64,000 nt of DNA, taken from NCBI GenBank assembly GCA_031213475.1, contig JARUPZ010000026.1, positions 6,555,785 through 6,619,784 of the forward strand. The letters are read 5' to 3'. Shown here one piece after another: positions 10,369 to 19,455 of this stretch; position 1 is the first letter of the stretch, and every line of letters begins with the position of its first letter. Under the pieces are notes generated by a model, which made no database searches, was not told the DNA's origin, and saw nothing but the letters and a program-made list of their open reading frames with translations. A program made the position numbers and the translations under genes. The stretch is from Nereocystis luetkeana. Lineage: Eukaryota; Sar; Phaeophyceae; Laminariales; Laminariaceae.

Positions 10369-10626
10369 TGGGGTCATTCTTGTCGGAGAGCTTTTTTCCC
10401 ATGATATGCAATAATTTCCATATTTTTTTTGCGCAATTTTTTCATCTTCCAGATTTTCCAGATTTTTTCCCCCAAACATGCAAAAGTTAACTTTCCTGGG
10501 TTTTGTTTGCTCTCGGAAAATTCACTAGTAGTGACAAGAACGCCTCCGTATCTTGATACGAATCTCGAATTATTTATAAACTTTTGGAATTCTGGAAAAA
10601 AAATCTCTCCGATAAGAATGTGCCTT
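10369..10626. mobile_element. Family D MITE
   Basis: Terminal inverted repeats GGTCATTCTTGTCGGAGAGC and TCTCTCCGATAAGAATG. The AT-rich interior contains ACAAGAACGCCTCCGTATCT, also found in the 18229 copy. Confidence 0.78.
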
Positions 10627-10727
10627 GAACCCTCTCCAGCACCGTACTCCCGTTTTGAGGACAAAATTACTTGAAATCAGACTCAAATAGTTGTTTTTCG
10701 ACATCGGTGCCGTTCTTAAAGAGTTAA
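10627..10727. mobile_element. Family A MITE, diverged
   Basis: TTGAACCCTCTCCAGCACCG on the left and CGGTGCCGTTCTTAAAGAG then TTAA on the right. It abuts the family D element directly. Confidence 0.65.
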
Positions 10728-10825
10728 AAGCCGTGCCTTGTGCCGACTCACAGTTCGTAAAAATGATGGCACTATTAATACAAGACGATTGCAGAAACGG
10801 TCACTGCTGATGCGTGATTGGGGAG

Positions 10826-11135
10826 GGGAGGGGGGGGGTACTCGATAGGAGATATGTACTCGATCTCATGCATGGCCGTAGTCGCATGACCATAGACCCT
10901 CGCATCCCTACATTATCGGGACGGAACATGTCGGGTTTTCACCGACCAGGCATACATTGCTTGCACCAAGCGCGAAGCGCCGTGAGGCGTCCGGCGAGTC
11001 GCGTGAAGGGTGGGCTTCATCCTACCATTAGTACTACAGTAATTAAAAACCGCTTGTGAGGCAGACTTGCATATGGATGACAGCTTCAATGGGATAAGTT
11101 AATTTCCAGTGTAACCACTTCAAAGAGACAGCAAC
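10826..11135 (+). repeat. Dispersed repeat M, copy 1
   Basis: Begins at a G run and reads TACTCGATCTCATGCATGGC, then CATGTCGGGTTTTCACCGAC, ending near CCACTTCAAAGAGACAGCAA. A second, truncated copy follows immediately at 11136. A third lies at 23402-23690. It has no coding signature. Confidence 0.75.
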
Positions 11136-11310
11136 GGGGGGGGGGGGTATAGGAGATATGCACTCGATCTCATGCATGGCCGTAGTCGTATGACCATAAA
11201 CCCTCGCATCCCTTCAATGCCGGGACGGAGCATGTCGGGTTTTCACCGACCAGGCAGACATTGCTTGCACCAAGCGCGAAGCCCCGTGAGGTGGGTTGAT
11301 ACAAAATTGC
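11136..11310 (+). repeat. Dispersed repeat M, truncated tandem copy
   Basis: Shares GAGATATGCACTCGATCTCA through ACCAAGCGCGAAGCCCCGTG with copy 1 and then diverges into unrelated sequence. The head-to-tail arrangement suggests local duplication. Confidence 0.7.
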
Positions 11311-11492
11311 GTCCCGAGTTATTTACAACACAAGAAGTCGTACGGCACCGGCGCAAAACGATCCTGTATACCATATTACCAAAATGTCCCCAAATGTATG
11401 GTATGTTTGGAAGGAATATTAACACACAAACGATTCTGATATTAAATATTCAGGGACACAATGGTTTTGGTTTGTTGTTGCCTTTGGTCTTA

Positions 11493-11693
11493 AGGGTCGA
11501 TCTTAACGAGGGCTGTTTTTATGTTTTTTCCAGTATTTTCCCGAGAAATACCGAGATTCTTTCTTTTTTTTTCTCAGTATTTTCCGAGTAATACCGAAAT
11601 TCCGGGAAAATACTGACAAGAAACAGAAATACCGAAATTTCGGGAAAATACTGAAAAAAAACAAAAAAAACAGCCGTCGTTAAGATCGACCCT
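11493..11693. mobile_element. TIR element J (AGGGTCGATCTTAACGA)
   Basis: Near-perfect 28 bp terminal inverted repeats: AGGGTCGATCTTAACGAGGG on the left and its complement ending TCGTTAAGATCGACCCT on the right, with one mismatch seen. The interior is made of ATACCGAAATT/AGTATTTTC palindromic motifs, so the whole 201 bp can fold. It is the only copy in the window. Confidence 0.8.
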
Positions 11694-11794
11694 CATGTCG
11701 GGGTCCCAAGGGTTTTGTAATTTTCAACCTGACTGAAGAGCACCACACTTAATTGCTCTCCTCGTTGTCGAGAAAATCAGCTCGAAAATCCCAG

Positions 11795-11990
11795 GACTGT
11801 TCACGGTTCAGGACAAACCTCGCGGGTCGGGTCAGGTTGGTGCCCGGCCCGTCCCGGCCCGTGAGAGTTTCGATAAATTCCATCCCAGACCCGACCCGAC
11901 TCGACCCGTGAGGTCTGAAAAAAATCATGACCAATCGACCCTCGCGGGTCATGACCCGGCAAGAGCCCTCGGAAATTCTTCTAAGAGTGT
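11795..11990. repeat. CCCGACCCG-rich inverted repeat, family P
   Basis: Alternating GGGTCGGGTC and GACCCGACCCGAC blocks with the ends CTCGCGGGTC and GAGCCCTCGGAAATTCTTC. A related copy at 44195-44355 shares GAAGAGCCTTGGAAATT. It is likely a small fold-back element. Confidence 0.6.
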
Positions 11991-12004
11991 GTGCTATCCT
12001 GGCA

Positions 12005-12070
12005 CACGTGCCATAGATCACACGTGTGATGTGTGATGCGGGGTTATCTTACCACACGTGTGTTGTCACA
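12005..12070. repeat. CACACGTGTG palindrome cluster
   Basis: Holds GGCACACGTGCCATAGATCA, ATCACACGTGTGATG and ACCACACGTGTGTTG. It is closely similar to 12655-12735 (GATCACACGCGTGACG, GCGGGGTTATCT). Probably the remains of a TIR element related to 5969-6226. Confidence 0.55.
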
Positions 12071-12085
12071 CCCGTTTGATGAGCA

Positions 12086-12246
12086 AATATATGTCAGGAG
12101 ACGCGTCAAGCAAGGCAGATGGTGCGCTGTGAAGGGTGCAGGTTCGGGTGTGTGAAACTGAAACCTTGTAGTTTGGTGTCAGTCAAGGCATGTCGAGGCA
12201 ATATTTGCTGTCTGTCAAGGGGTGAGAATGCTGTCTCCTGACATCT
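12086..12246. mobile_element. Family H MITE
   Basis: Ends ATGTCAGGAGACGCGTCAAG and TGCTGTCTCCTGACATC form an 11-12 bp inverted repeat. The interior GTAGTTTGGTGTCAGTCAAG is shared with the 44558 copy. Confidence 0.78.
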
Positions 12247-12258
12247 TTGTTCAACCCG

Positions 12259-12600
12259 TTTTTTTTTTTTTTTTTCTCATCCCGTTTATTATCTTCTTAC
12301 ATCTTCTCTCTCTCCTTCCCACTCGTAACTCAGATCCGGGGTCACATAGCAGGCTCTTCTCCCCCCTTCCCGCAACGGTGCGTGCCTTCATTTTTATCGC
12401 GAGAAGATTTCAGCCTTTTCTTCCCTCGTCGACTCGCCTCGAATTGTGCCTACCCACGCCGCAAGGCGCTCTCAACAGTTCAATCCTTTTTTATGTTTAA
12501 TTTTGCAAATAAAGTCGAAGTCCGACCCACCTGGGGCTCGAACCCAGGACTCAAACAAGTAGAATTCGAGGTTAACCACTTGAACCACCGGGGCGACCGG
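12259..12600 (-). mobile_element. tRNA-derived SINE S1, full length, minus strand
   Basis: A T run at 12259-12276 is the A tail. The head lies at 12530-12600 with CTCGAACCCAGG (B box complement) and GGTTAACCACTTGAACC (A-box complement). Compared with the 8146 copy it has a few substitutions and an extra TTTAAT near 12497. Confidence 0.88.
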
Positions 12601-12654
12601 TATCTCAGTCGTTGTTGCCTGTCTGCAAATTACACCGTTCTTTCTATCCTCGGG

Positions 12655-12735
12655 CACACGTGTGGTAGATCACACGCGTGACGCGTGGTGCGGGGTTATC
12701 TCACCCGTGTGATGTGTCGTCTTGCTAAGCCGTGT
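12655..12735. repeat. CACACGTGTG palindrome cluster, second copy
   Basis: GGCACACGTGTGGTAGATCA and GTGATGTGTCGTC repeat the layout of 12005-12070. It sits between the SINE and an FB-1 fragment. Confidence 0.5.
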
Positions 12736-12802
12736 CATAGGTTATTACTCTGTCCTCGTTGCTGCCTTCACATTATGTTCACCGTTCTTTCTACCCAGAT
12801 CA

Positions 12803-13002
12803 CAATTCGATGCGAGTCGACGAGGGAAGAAAAGGCTGAAATCTTCTCGCGATAAAATGAAGGCACGTACCGTAGCGGGAAGGGGGGAGAAGAGCCTGCT
12901 ATGTGACCCTGGATCTGAGTTACGAGTTGGAAGGAGAGAGAGAAGAAGATGGGCGAAGATAATAGATGGGATGAGCAAAAAAAAAAAAAAAAAAAAAAAA
13001 AA
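12803..13002 (+). mobile_element. 5'-truncated SINE S1 with target-site duplication
   Basis: The tRNA head is absent. The copy starts at ATTCGATGCGAGTCGACG and ends in about 26 A residues. AGATCACA occurs on both sides (12797-12804 region and right after the A run at 13002), a plausible 8 bp target duplication. The insertion is in an FB-1 fragment whose TTTCTACCC sequence precedes it. Confidence 0.82.
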
Positions 13003-13164
13003 GATCACATCGGTCTGTCGTTGGTCGTTGTTCCTGTCCTCACATTACACCGTTTTTTCTACCCACAAGACATCAGACTGTATCGGTAAAGCAGTACTCG
13101 TACGATATCCAAAGGGCGTCCGTCCTGATTGTGTCTCCAATGATACGTGTCAATACGTGTTCAT

Positions 13165-13263
13165 GACTAACCCTTTTAGAACCGCGGTCCCGTTTTGGGG
13201 ACAAACTACCTAGAATTAAACTGATTTTTCGCCGAAACGGGCCTGCGGTCGTAGAGGGTGTCA
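13165..13263. mobile_element. Family A MITE
   Basis: CTAACCCTTTTAGAACCGCG on the left, GGGCCTGCGGTCGTAGAGGG on the right. The centre has drifted (TTTTTCGCC for TTTGTCCCC). Confidence 0.75.
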
Positions 13264-13354
13264 GGAGGTGTACTTTTTTGTGGTCACAGACTGCTGTGAG
13301 CTGTGAGGCGAACATAATCTCAAATTTGTACGTGAGTACGTAGTGCATTGTTTG

Positions 13355-13870
13355 TTGTTGTTGTTGTTCTCACAATAACTCTCTGACGAAGGAGTCCGTG
13401 GTCACACGAAGGTGCTGGAGCCCTAGGAAGATCCGAAAAACAAAAAAAAATCGAAAATTCGGCTGCCTCAAAATACACGAGACGAAAAAAGCGCACACAA
13501 GATAAAACCAATGTGCAAAACTGAACTAACATGGCCGCGGGTATATCCTCTCAACTATAACATAGAGTACCCCCGTTCCCACCACTAACCAACTCGTGGC
13601 TGCTGACTACAGCGGATGCTGTCTGAAGTGCTGCCTGCACCGTACGAAACGCACGGTAGTCGTGAAAACGAAAGAGGAACACACCTGCCTGCTATCTGGG
13701 GTGCTGTCAGAGTGAAGACTCGCGGATATGCAGTCAAAAAAGGAGCAATCGAACCTTACTACCACACGAATATCAACGATCGCCATAATCTCTTCCTGGA
13801 CTGCTTGCGTACGATTTGCCGGTATTTCGGTGGCTTCCCCCCGGTGTTCCTTGTGATTCATGGATAAGAT
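13355..13870 (-). mobile_element. Repeat FB-2, minus-strand copy
   Basis: A (GTT)n/(TTG)n run at 13350-13368 leads into ACTCTCTGACGAAGGAGTCC. The copy then runs for about 500 bp colinear (complemented) with 22264-22770 and 31384-31890. The GGAACACACCTGCCTGCTATCT block is near identical in all three. No domain is visible in the short open frames. Confidence 0.75.
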
Positions 13871-14538
13871 GCTACAGCGGTATTTTCATACCTGGTACAA
13901 AAGACGGTCAAACAATGTGTTTCATCATACCTTACTACGCTACGTACGCACTCCCATGGTACGTACGTACGAGTAAACACCACCCTCCAACGCATGCTAA
14001 AATGCGTATGTCGTGCCTGTCGTGTCCAGTACGATGAACATGACATTTGTAATGCCGACGCTACTCATTACAACCAGGCATCATTAATAGTGTGTGTGTT
14101 ATTCACATTAGACCGTTCTTTCTACCCGTCGACATCCAGCACAACCAGTGTCCGCGCCGATTCTTCAATTCTAGAAGATATACAAGTTCTGTGGTCACAA
14201 AGCTACGCCACAGAGATACTACGTTGCCACGTACCAGGTACCTGGTATGCAGTAAGCACAGCAGTGGGCAATGCAATGCCATGTCATCATACTATCAAGA
14301 TTAATAGATACGACAGGCACACATTCTATAAAATAGAGAAACGAAAGGAAACAATCAAAGAAAAAAACAAAAACAAAGAAGACAAATCGAAAGAGAGAAA
14401 GAAAAAAAAATGAAAGAAAACTAGAAGACAACAATCTGTCGTGCCCCCCCCCCCCGCAGGCGAGGTAGCCAGTACCTGGTACGAGGTGTTGTCTCTGTGT
14501 GTTGTGTGTTCTTCCACAGAGGTTGTAACCACAGAGCT

Positions 14539-14873
14539 TTTTTTCTTTTATTTTTTAGTCATCACTTTTACTTTCCAGCCTACCTCGTAGTTATAGGAGG
14601 TTTCACCCTAAGCGATCTTCTGGACAAGCCGTGGTCACAGGTGTCGTTCCTTCTCCCCCCCGGTACGCTCCTTTTTTTTTGTCGCGCATAGGGTTCGGCA
14701 TTCCCACTGCTCGTCGATTTTCATCGAATGTAGCTAACTCACGCCCTCGCGCTTTCCGCCAATCATTTTTTTCATGCAAGAAAAAATCCCTACGAGCATG
14801 CACTCGGTGGGACTTGAACCCACGAAATTGGTCTTGATAGGCACGCGGACCACCTACCAAGCGCCGGCGTTTG
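14539..14873 (-). mobile_element. tRNA-derived SINE with a different head (S2)
   Basis: Read from 14873 downward, the head has GCTTGGTAGGTGGTCC (A-box-like) and GGGTTCAAGTCCCACC (B box with T stem), then a body carrying the same central block as S1 (CTCGTCGATTTTCATCGAAT on the plus strand at 14709). It ends in an A-rich tail (T-rich at 14539-14560). A shared body with another tRNA head points to a SINE superfamily with a conserved centre. Confidence 0.75.
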
Positions 14874-15075
14874 CGTGTCTCTATTGTTTCTTTTTCTCTT
14901 TCGATTTGTCTTTGGTTTTGTTTTTGTTTGCCCTTTGATTGTTTCCTTTCGTTCCTCTATTTCATAGAATGTGTATGTCGTGCCTGTCGTATCTATGAAT
15001 AGTACGTATGACGACGTGGTATTGCATTGACCACTGCTGTGCTTACTGCATACCTGGTACGTGTGTGTGTTCTTC

Positions 15076-15173
15076 TTAACCCTTTTAGGATCCCAGTCCC
15101 GTTTCGGGGATAAACTACTTATAATTTGATTGCTTTGTCCCCACATATGGGGCTGCGGTGCTAAAAGGGTTAA
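15076..15173. mobile_element. Family A MITE in an FB-1 terminal sequence
   Basis: Perfect TTAA on both sides. The flanks GTGTTCTTC and ACCGTTCTTTCTACC belong to FB-1, whose empty site reads TTCACATTAAACCG. The MITE therefore entered at that TTAA. Confidence 0.87.
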
Positions 15174-15326
15174 ACCGTTCTTTCTACCCGTCGACATCTA
15201 GCATAACCAGTGTCAACGTAGTATCTCTGTGGCGTAGCTTTGTGACCACAGAACTTGTAACTCTTCTAGGATTGAAGAATCGGCACGGACACTGGTTGTG
15301 CTGGGTGTCGACGGGTAGAAAGAACT

Positions 15327-15427
15327 GTTTAACCCCTTTAGAACCGCAGTCCCGTTTTGGGGACAAAGTACTTGGAATTTGAGGGGTTGGTCCCCACAAT
15401 AGGACTGCGGTTCTACAAGGGTCAATG
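15327..15427. mobile_element. Family A MITE in the other FB-1 terminus
   Basis: Left flank AAGAACTGTTTAA, right flank TCAATGTGAAGAACACAC. The empty site in other FB-1 copies reads GGTTTAATGTGAAG, so the target TTAA was duplicated and one copy has mutated to TCAA. Confidence 0.85.
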
Positions 15428-15499
15428 TGAAGAACACACACATATCTCCAATATTAATAGTAGTATTTTTTATAGGCTTTTTTTTAGAATAAGATCGAA

Positions 15500-15715
15500 G
15501 AATCAGCACGGAAACTGGGAGTGCTCTAGTCTCTACGTACGGGTAAAAAGGGCGGTTCGATGTGAAGAACACGCTCACAGATTCACACTGCTACCTTGTA
15601 GCTTTGTGACCACAGAACTTGTATCTCTTCTAGGACTGGAGAATCGGCACGGACACTGGTTGTGCTGGATGTCGACGGGTAGAAAGAACGGTTTAATGTG
15701 AAGAACACACACACC
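15500..15715 (-). mobile_element. FB-1 right-arm copy
   Basis: Contains GCTTTGTGACCACAGAACTT, AGAATCGGCACGGACACTGG and GTCGACGGGTAGAAAGAACG and ends TTTAATGTGAAGAACACAC. A shorter piece of the same terminal sequence is at its start (15500-15575). Confidence 0.75.
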
Positions 15716-16742
15716 TTGTACCTTGCAGGTACAGACATACCTGGTAGTATTTACTACTACTGAGTACCATATACCTGGTAAGTGCTTGTGTTCCCCAACG
15801 TCTTCCATCAAAAGTTCTCGTTCTTCCCCCGAACACCCCCCCGGATACGTCATACATCGCCGGATAACCACCTGTGTGCCGTAATTATGCTGGTAAACGC
15901 CCCCCGGGGCGTTGCGATTGTACACGCGTTGAAAAGGCACCCCGGGGCGTTAACCACGCGGCCGTGGTGATCTCTGGGAAAATATCGCGCGCGTAGATTG
16001 CCTTCCCCCCCCCCCCCCCGGAGCGATACAAAACAATTCAAAAAATGAAAGAACACACACGCCTCTCACGTATTGCGGGGCCAGGTTTAGAGAGGGCACA
16101 TGACATACTACCCCGTATTGGCAGGCGTTGCGGTTGCAGGTGGTTTCGCGCGCAAAATAGTATGTGGGTCTTTGACCCAGGAGCAGTGGAGGGGCGTTGG
16201 GCCTGATATTGGGGAGCTGATACTTTGAAATATGAAGTGTGGACTGGACGCTTGGCGTCATCGATATACCGTACCCTGGGCTGCGTCTTTTCTGGTCATC
16301 GGTACGCGATCCCAAACGCAATCGTCGCTTAAAAACCAGCACGAAGAGTGATTTTCCCATGGTGGCTTAGTGGGTGGTCCGCGTGCCTACTTTGTACTAA
16401 GATCCTTCACCCGACAGCCTTGGCTATAATAGGATTCAAGATTTCGTCATCCACCATCATCGTCGTATCATCGATTGGGATTGAATGGGCGCACATCGCA
16501 GCTCCTCTACTGCTGTCTTGTAATAATATATTACTGCCCCACACAGCGGCAGCAGCATCGCTCCGTTCCGAGATGCAACGATCGTTTGGATTGAGTCTTG
16601 ATGGACAAACAGGCTCAGGGTAGAGCGGTAGCGTGGCAGCCCATGGTGTGGGACACGCATATGGGCAGTCGAAACGTCGAAAGTCGAAAGCACACCACTC
16701 TCTTCCTCTGGTATCGTATGCGCGAGCTTTTGATGCTTGAAC
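15716..16742. other. No recognisable gene; GC-rich palindromes
   Basis: Contains TACCTGGTA at 15738 and 15772, a palindrome AACGCCCCCCGGGGCGTT at about 15897 with a related copy at about 15941, and a poly(C) tract at 16007-16019. Open frames lack recognisable domains. Confidence 0.45.
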
Positions 16743-16842
16743 TTAACCCTTTTTAGGACCGGAGTCCCGTTTTGGGGACAAACTACTTGGAATTTGACTG
16801 GTTTGTCCCCAAAATGGGACTGCAGTTCTAAAAGGGCTCATT
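16743..16842. mobile_element. Family A MITE
   Basis: TTAACCCTTTTTAGGACCGG on the left and GGGACTGCAGTTCTAAAAGG on the right. The right TTAA has become CTCA. Confidence 0.83.
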
Positions 16843-17556
16843 CCCCGTCCCTAAAATCAAAAAGCCACAAAGAACATCGGAATGAAACTGTATTTGTCGA
16901 AAAGGTTGCTGAAAAGACACCCTCCCCCCCCCGCGCGCCAAAAAAAACGCCTGCGGCGAAACCAGGCCCGTGTTTTTTTTCACTTCGGTGATTTAGACCT
17001 GCACCTTTTGAATTTGCCGTACGTGTGGCGATTTTCTTTTTTTTTTGAACGGATGTGTGTGCCGCGACCCGTAAAAAGGGAAAAAGGAGTCTCAGCAGTA
17101 GTCGCCACCCTGTTGGAGTTTGAAGTTTGAAAACAAATTACACGTACTGTATACTGGTACCTGGTATGCACGTACGAGGGTTTGATATTTTAGTCAGAAA
17201 TGAAATGGAATATATTTGCTCTTGCAGTTTTTTTCTACTCGGTTTTAGTAACCCCCCCCCCCCCCCTGTGTGGGACTCCAAAAACAAAGTGGGGTGTTGT
17301 TTTCTTTTCTTTCTTCTCCCCTTGTACTCTTTCACCACCTAATTACATGCCAGGTGTATATCTTTCTGGAGGGGATTCTTTATTTTTGTGGTATGTTGTA
17401 CGTACATATATACCGAGGCAAACAATTGTTTCACATTGCTCCAGGCACCACGAACACGCACCACGCCACGACTCGCAAATCGCACAATTTGGTAAAAACA
17501 TGCTGCAACAGCGTTGTTGTCTCATGCACCGCAGCATGATGTGTACCATAGCAACA
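16843..17556. other. No recognisable gene
   Basis: Homopolymer C tracts (16923-16932, 17253-17266), T runs and a TACCTGGTA at 17158-17166. Nothing else can be supported. Confidence 0.45.
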
Positions 17557-17832
17557 GGGCCGGACACTGGATGACTCAGTTCCAGCAGTAGTAGCGATCA
17601 TACTGCTGTCGCCAAAATCAATCGGCTGAAAAAATGGATTGCGGCTGCTGTACAGTGCTGTCGCTCCCCTCTCGTTTTCCCTCCCGAAACGCGTTTGGTG
17701 GGTTTCCGTGCTGTAGAATGGCGTGTTTCTTGGACGTATAATGTACGATCAAACACTGGCGAATATACTGCCCAGGTCAATCAATAGATTACTGCTGCCA
17801 GTAGATTACTACGGTCAGTACATGCTGCCTGG
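17557..17832 (+). mobile_element. Family G TIR element, copy 1
   Basis: Starts GGGCCGGACACTGGATGACT and ends near GCCAGTAGATTACTACGGTC. The interior TCCCGAAACGCGTTTGGTGG and ATGGCGTGTTTCTTGG match the copy at 45763-46038 and, inverted, 40533-40798. It is non-coding, about 270 bp. Confidence 0.7.
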
Positions 17833-18130
17833 GTATGTGTATAGTACGAAGGATAGCGTCTTGCGACGCCCGCTCATCGAAGCGAGCCCAAGCAGGGCCT
17901 CTTGTACCATTGGTGGGCATGGAAGGACGCGCGTGCGCGGACATCTTTATAACGAGCGAATACAAACCACCATCAACCGGATTGCATCTGTAGTCATCTC
18001 TCGATGGGTGGGTATAGACGAAGAACAAACGCAACAACATTAGCAAGACGTGGGACAAACACGTATATGGTACGTAGATATATACTACCAGGTACAATAT
18101 TTTGCAGCAGTATGGTACGGTATACGACGG

Positions 18131-18540
18131 TATGTATCACCCTATACGTTGTATACCACACCCCCGGAGTATAGCACACCGGGTGAAAACAAATATTGAA
18201 TCCCATAACGACCACCCGATTTAGGGTCATTCTTATCGGAGAGTTTTTTTATCCTTAAGTTCGACATTTTTTTGGCGCAATCTTCCAATCTTCCATATTT
18301 TCCTGATTTTTTTTCCAAATACGTGAAATTTAACAACCGTTATTTTTTTGCTTTTGGAGAATTTCACGAATAGTGACAGAACGCCTCCGTATATTGATAC
18401 ATACCTCCAATTATGTCCAAACTTTGGAAATTATGGAAAAAAAGCTCTCCGAGAAGAATGAACCTTATGTATACCACACCCCCTGGGGTGTCAGGCCTTG
18501 TATTCAGTATGACACCCTCATTATATCACCCGGGTGATGC
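18131..18540. repeat. GTATACCACACCCC repeat split by a family D MITE
   Basis: GTATACCACACCCCCGGAGT at about 18149 and GTATACCACACCCCCTGGGG at about 18469 lie on either side of the family D insert. A related segment (TATCACACCCCCGGAGTATA) is at 19140. These are remains of an inverted-repeat element with CACCCGGGTGAT ends. Confidence 0.5.
18229..18466. mobile_element. Family D MITE, intact
   Basis: TIRs GGTCATTCTTATCGGAGAG and AGCTCTCCGAGAAGAATGA. The interior includes AATTTCACGAATAGTGACAG, which parallels the complement of the 5013 copy. Confidence 0.8.
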
Positions 18541-18559
18541 CGTGACGCCAGTAAGCACG

Positions 18560-19243
18560 CAGTACCCACGGGTGTGCCAGTGTACCACAACGTATTCTGT
18601 AGACCAGCAACGTGGGGGTGGAGGAGGGGCAAAGTCGTGCGGATGCGCGGTCCATCGCAGTGGGGAAAACTCTTTTTGGACGCCAGCGACTGCTTCTACC
18701 AAGGCTTGATTGATCACGTGTTTTTTGCTGGAAACCACGCCTGTGCCTCCTCCTCCTCCTCCTCCTCCTCCTCCCCCTGCAAAGGCCCCTACTGTACAGC
18801 TCACCGACACGCCAGCGCAACCGTCTGCCAGCAAGGACCCCACGGCAGAGACCTTCTAGACAAGCCAAGCACGGCATCTGCTGCCACAACAGATAAGCAG
18901 GCTGGCAGCAAAAGCTCCAACCGCTACCGCCACACCCCTTGTTTTCGCACCCCTCGCCGCCTTACTGGGATGTGGCAGCAAAACCCCCAACCACAACATT
19001 GCTACCCCGCCCTTTTATCACACCCCCACCTGTGTAGCAGCCAAACTCCTTCGCAACCACGACTGTTATCACACCACGGTGATGAGTTTTATTTATTAAA
19101 TCCCAAATTAATCACCCACGTTATCACCCGGAAACGCTGTGTATCACACCCCCGGAGTATAATACGCCGGGTGGTGCGATTTTCAGAGCCCCAAATGTTA
19201 TCACAGGGGGTGGGGTATACACCGTCGTATGCGGTACCCTTGG
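18560..19243. other. GC-rich open region with (TCC)n tract
   Basis: A plus-strand open frame spans 18574-19374. It runs through a TCC repeat at 18748-18772 and into a MITE, and no domain can be recognised. The composition (Ser/Pro/His-rich) is typical of low-complexity translation, so I regard coding as unproven. Confidence 0.35.
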
Positions 19244-19340
19244 TAACCCTTTTAGAACGGCAGTCTCGTTTTGGGGAGAAACCAGCGAAATTCCAAGTAG
19301 TTTACCCCAAAACCGGGACTGCAGTCCTAACAGGGTTGAG
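19244..19340. mobile_element. Family A MITE
   Basis: AACCCTTTTAGAACGGCAGT on the left, CGGGACTGCAGTCCTAACAG on the right, flanked by GGTAA and TTGAG. Slightly diverged arms. Confidence 0.82.
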
Positions 19341-19379
19341 ACCAACCCGTGACAAGCAAAATAAATATCTCTGAAATCC

Positions 19380-19455
19380 CACTCTGTCCGGAAAAATAAG
19401 GACTGTATTTAGTGCAAATTAAAGTACACACGGTCCTATATTTCCGGACATAATG
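19380..19455. mobile_element. Family F MITE (ACTCTGGCCGGAAATA)
   Basis: Ends CCCACTCTGTCCGGAAAAAT and TATATTTCCGGACATAATGG. It is a single unit of the element that forms a tandem array at 38510-38966. Confidence 0.7.

Larger units (their letters stand above)
14091..15440. mobile_element. Fold-back element FB-1, both arms present, with nested insertions
   Basis: The left arm (14091-14445) reads TTCTTTCTACCCGTCGACAT through ACGAAAGGAAACAATCAAAG. The right arm (14875-15060 and 15214-15440) is its complement, ending GTGAAGAACACACACA. Between the arms sits a minus-strand SINE-like insert (14539-14873). A stray forward terminal fragment (15061-15213) and two family A MITEs (15076, 15327) interrupt the right arm. 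No transposase is encoded, so it is a non-autonomous fold-back transposon. Confidence 0.75.

Noticed and set aside
16350-16450. Possible third SINE head (GGTGGCTTAGTGGGTGGTCC)
   Set aside because: The A-box-like part is fair, but the B-box position (GGATTCAAGATTTCG) is poor and no shared body or A tail follows.
18574-19374. 266-codon plus-strand open frame
   Set aside because: It runs through a TCC microsatellite and ends inside a family A MITE, and no homologous family was recognised.
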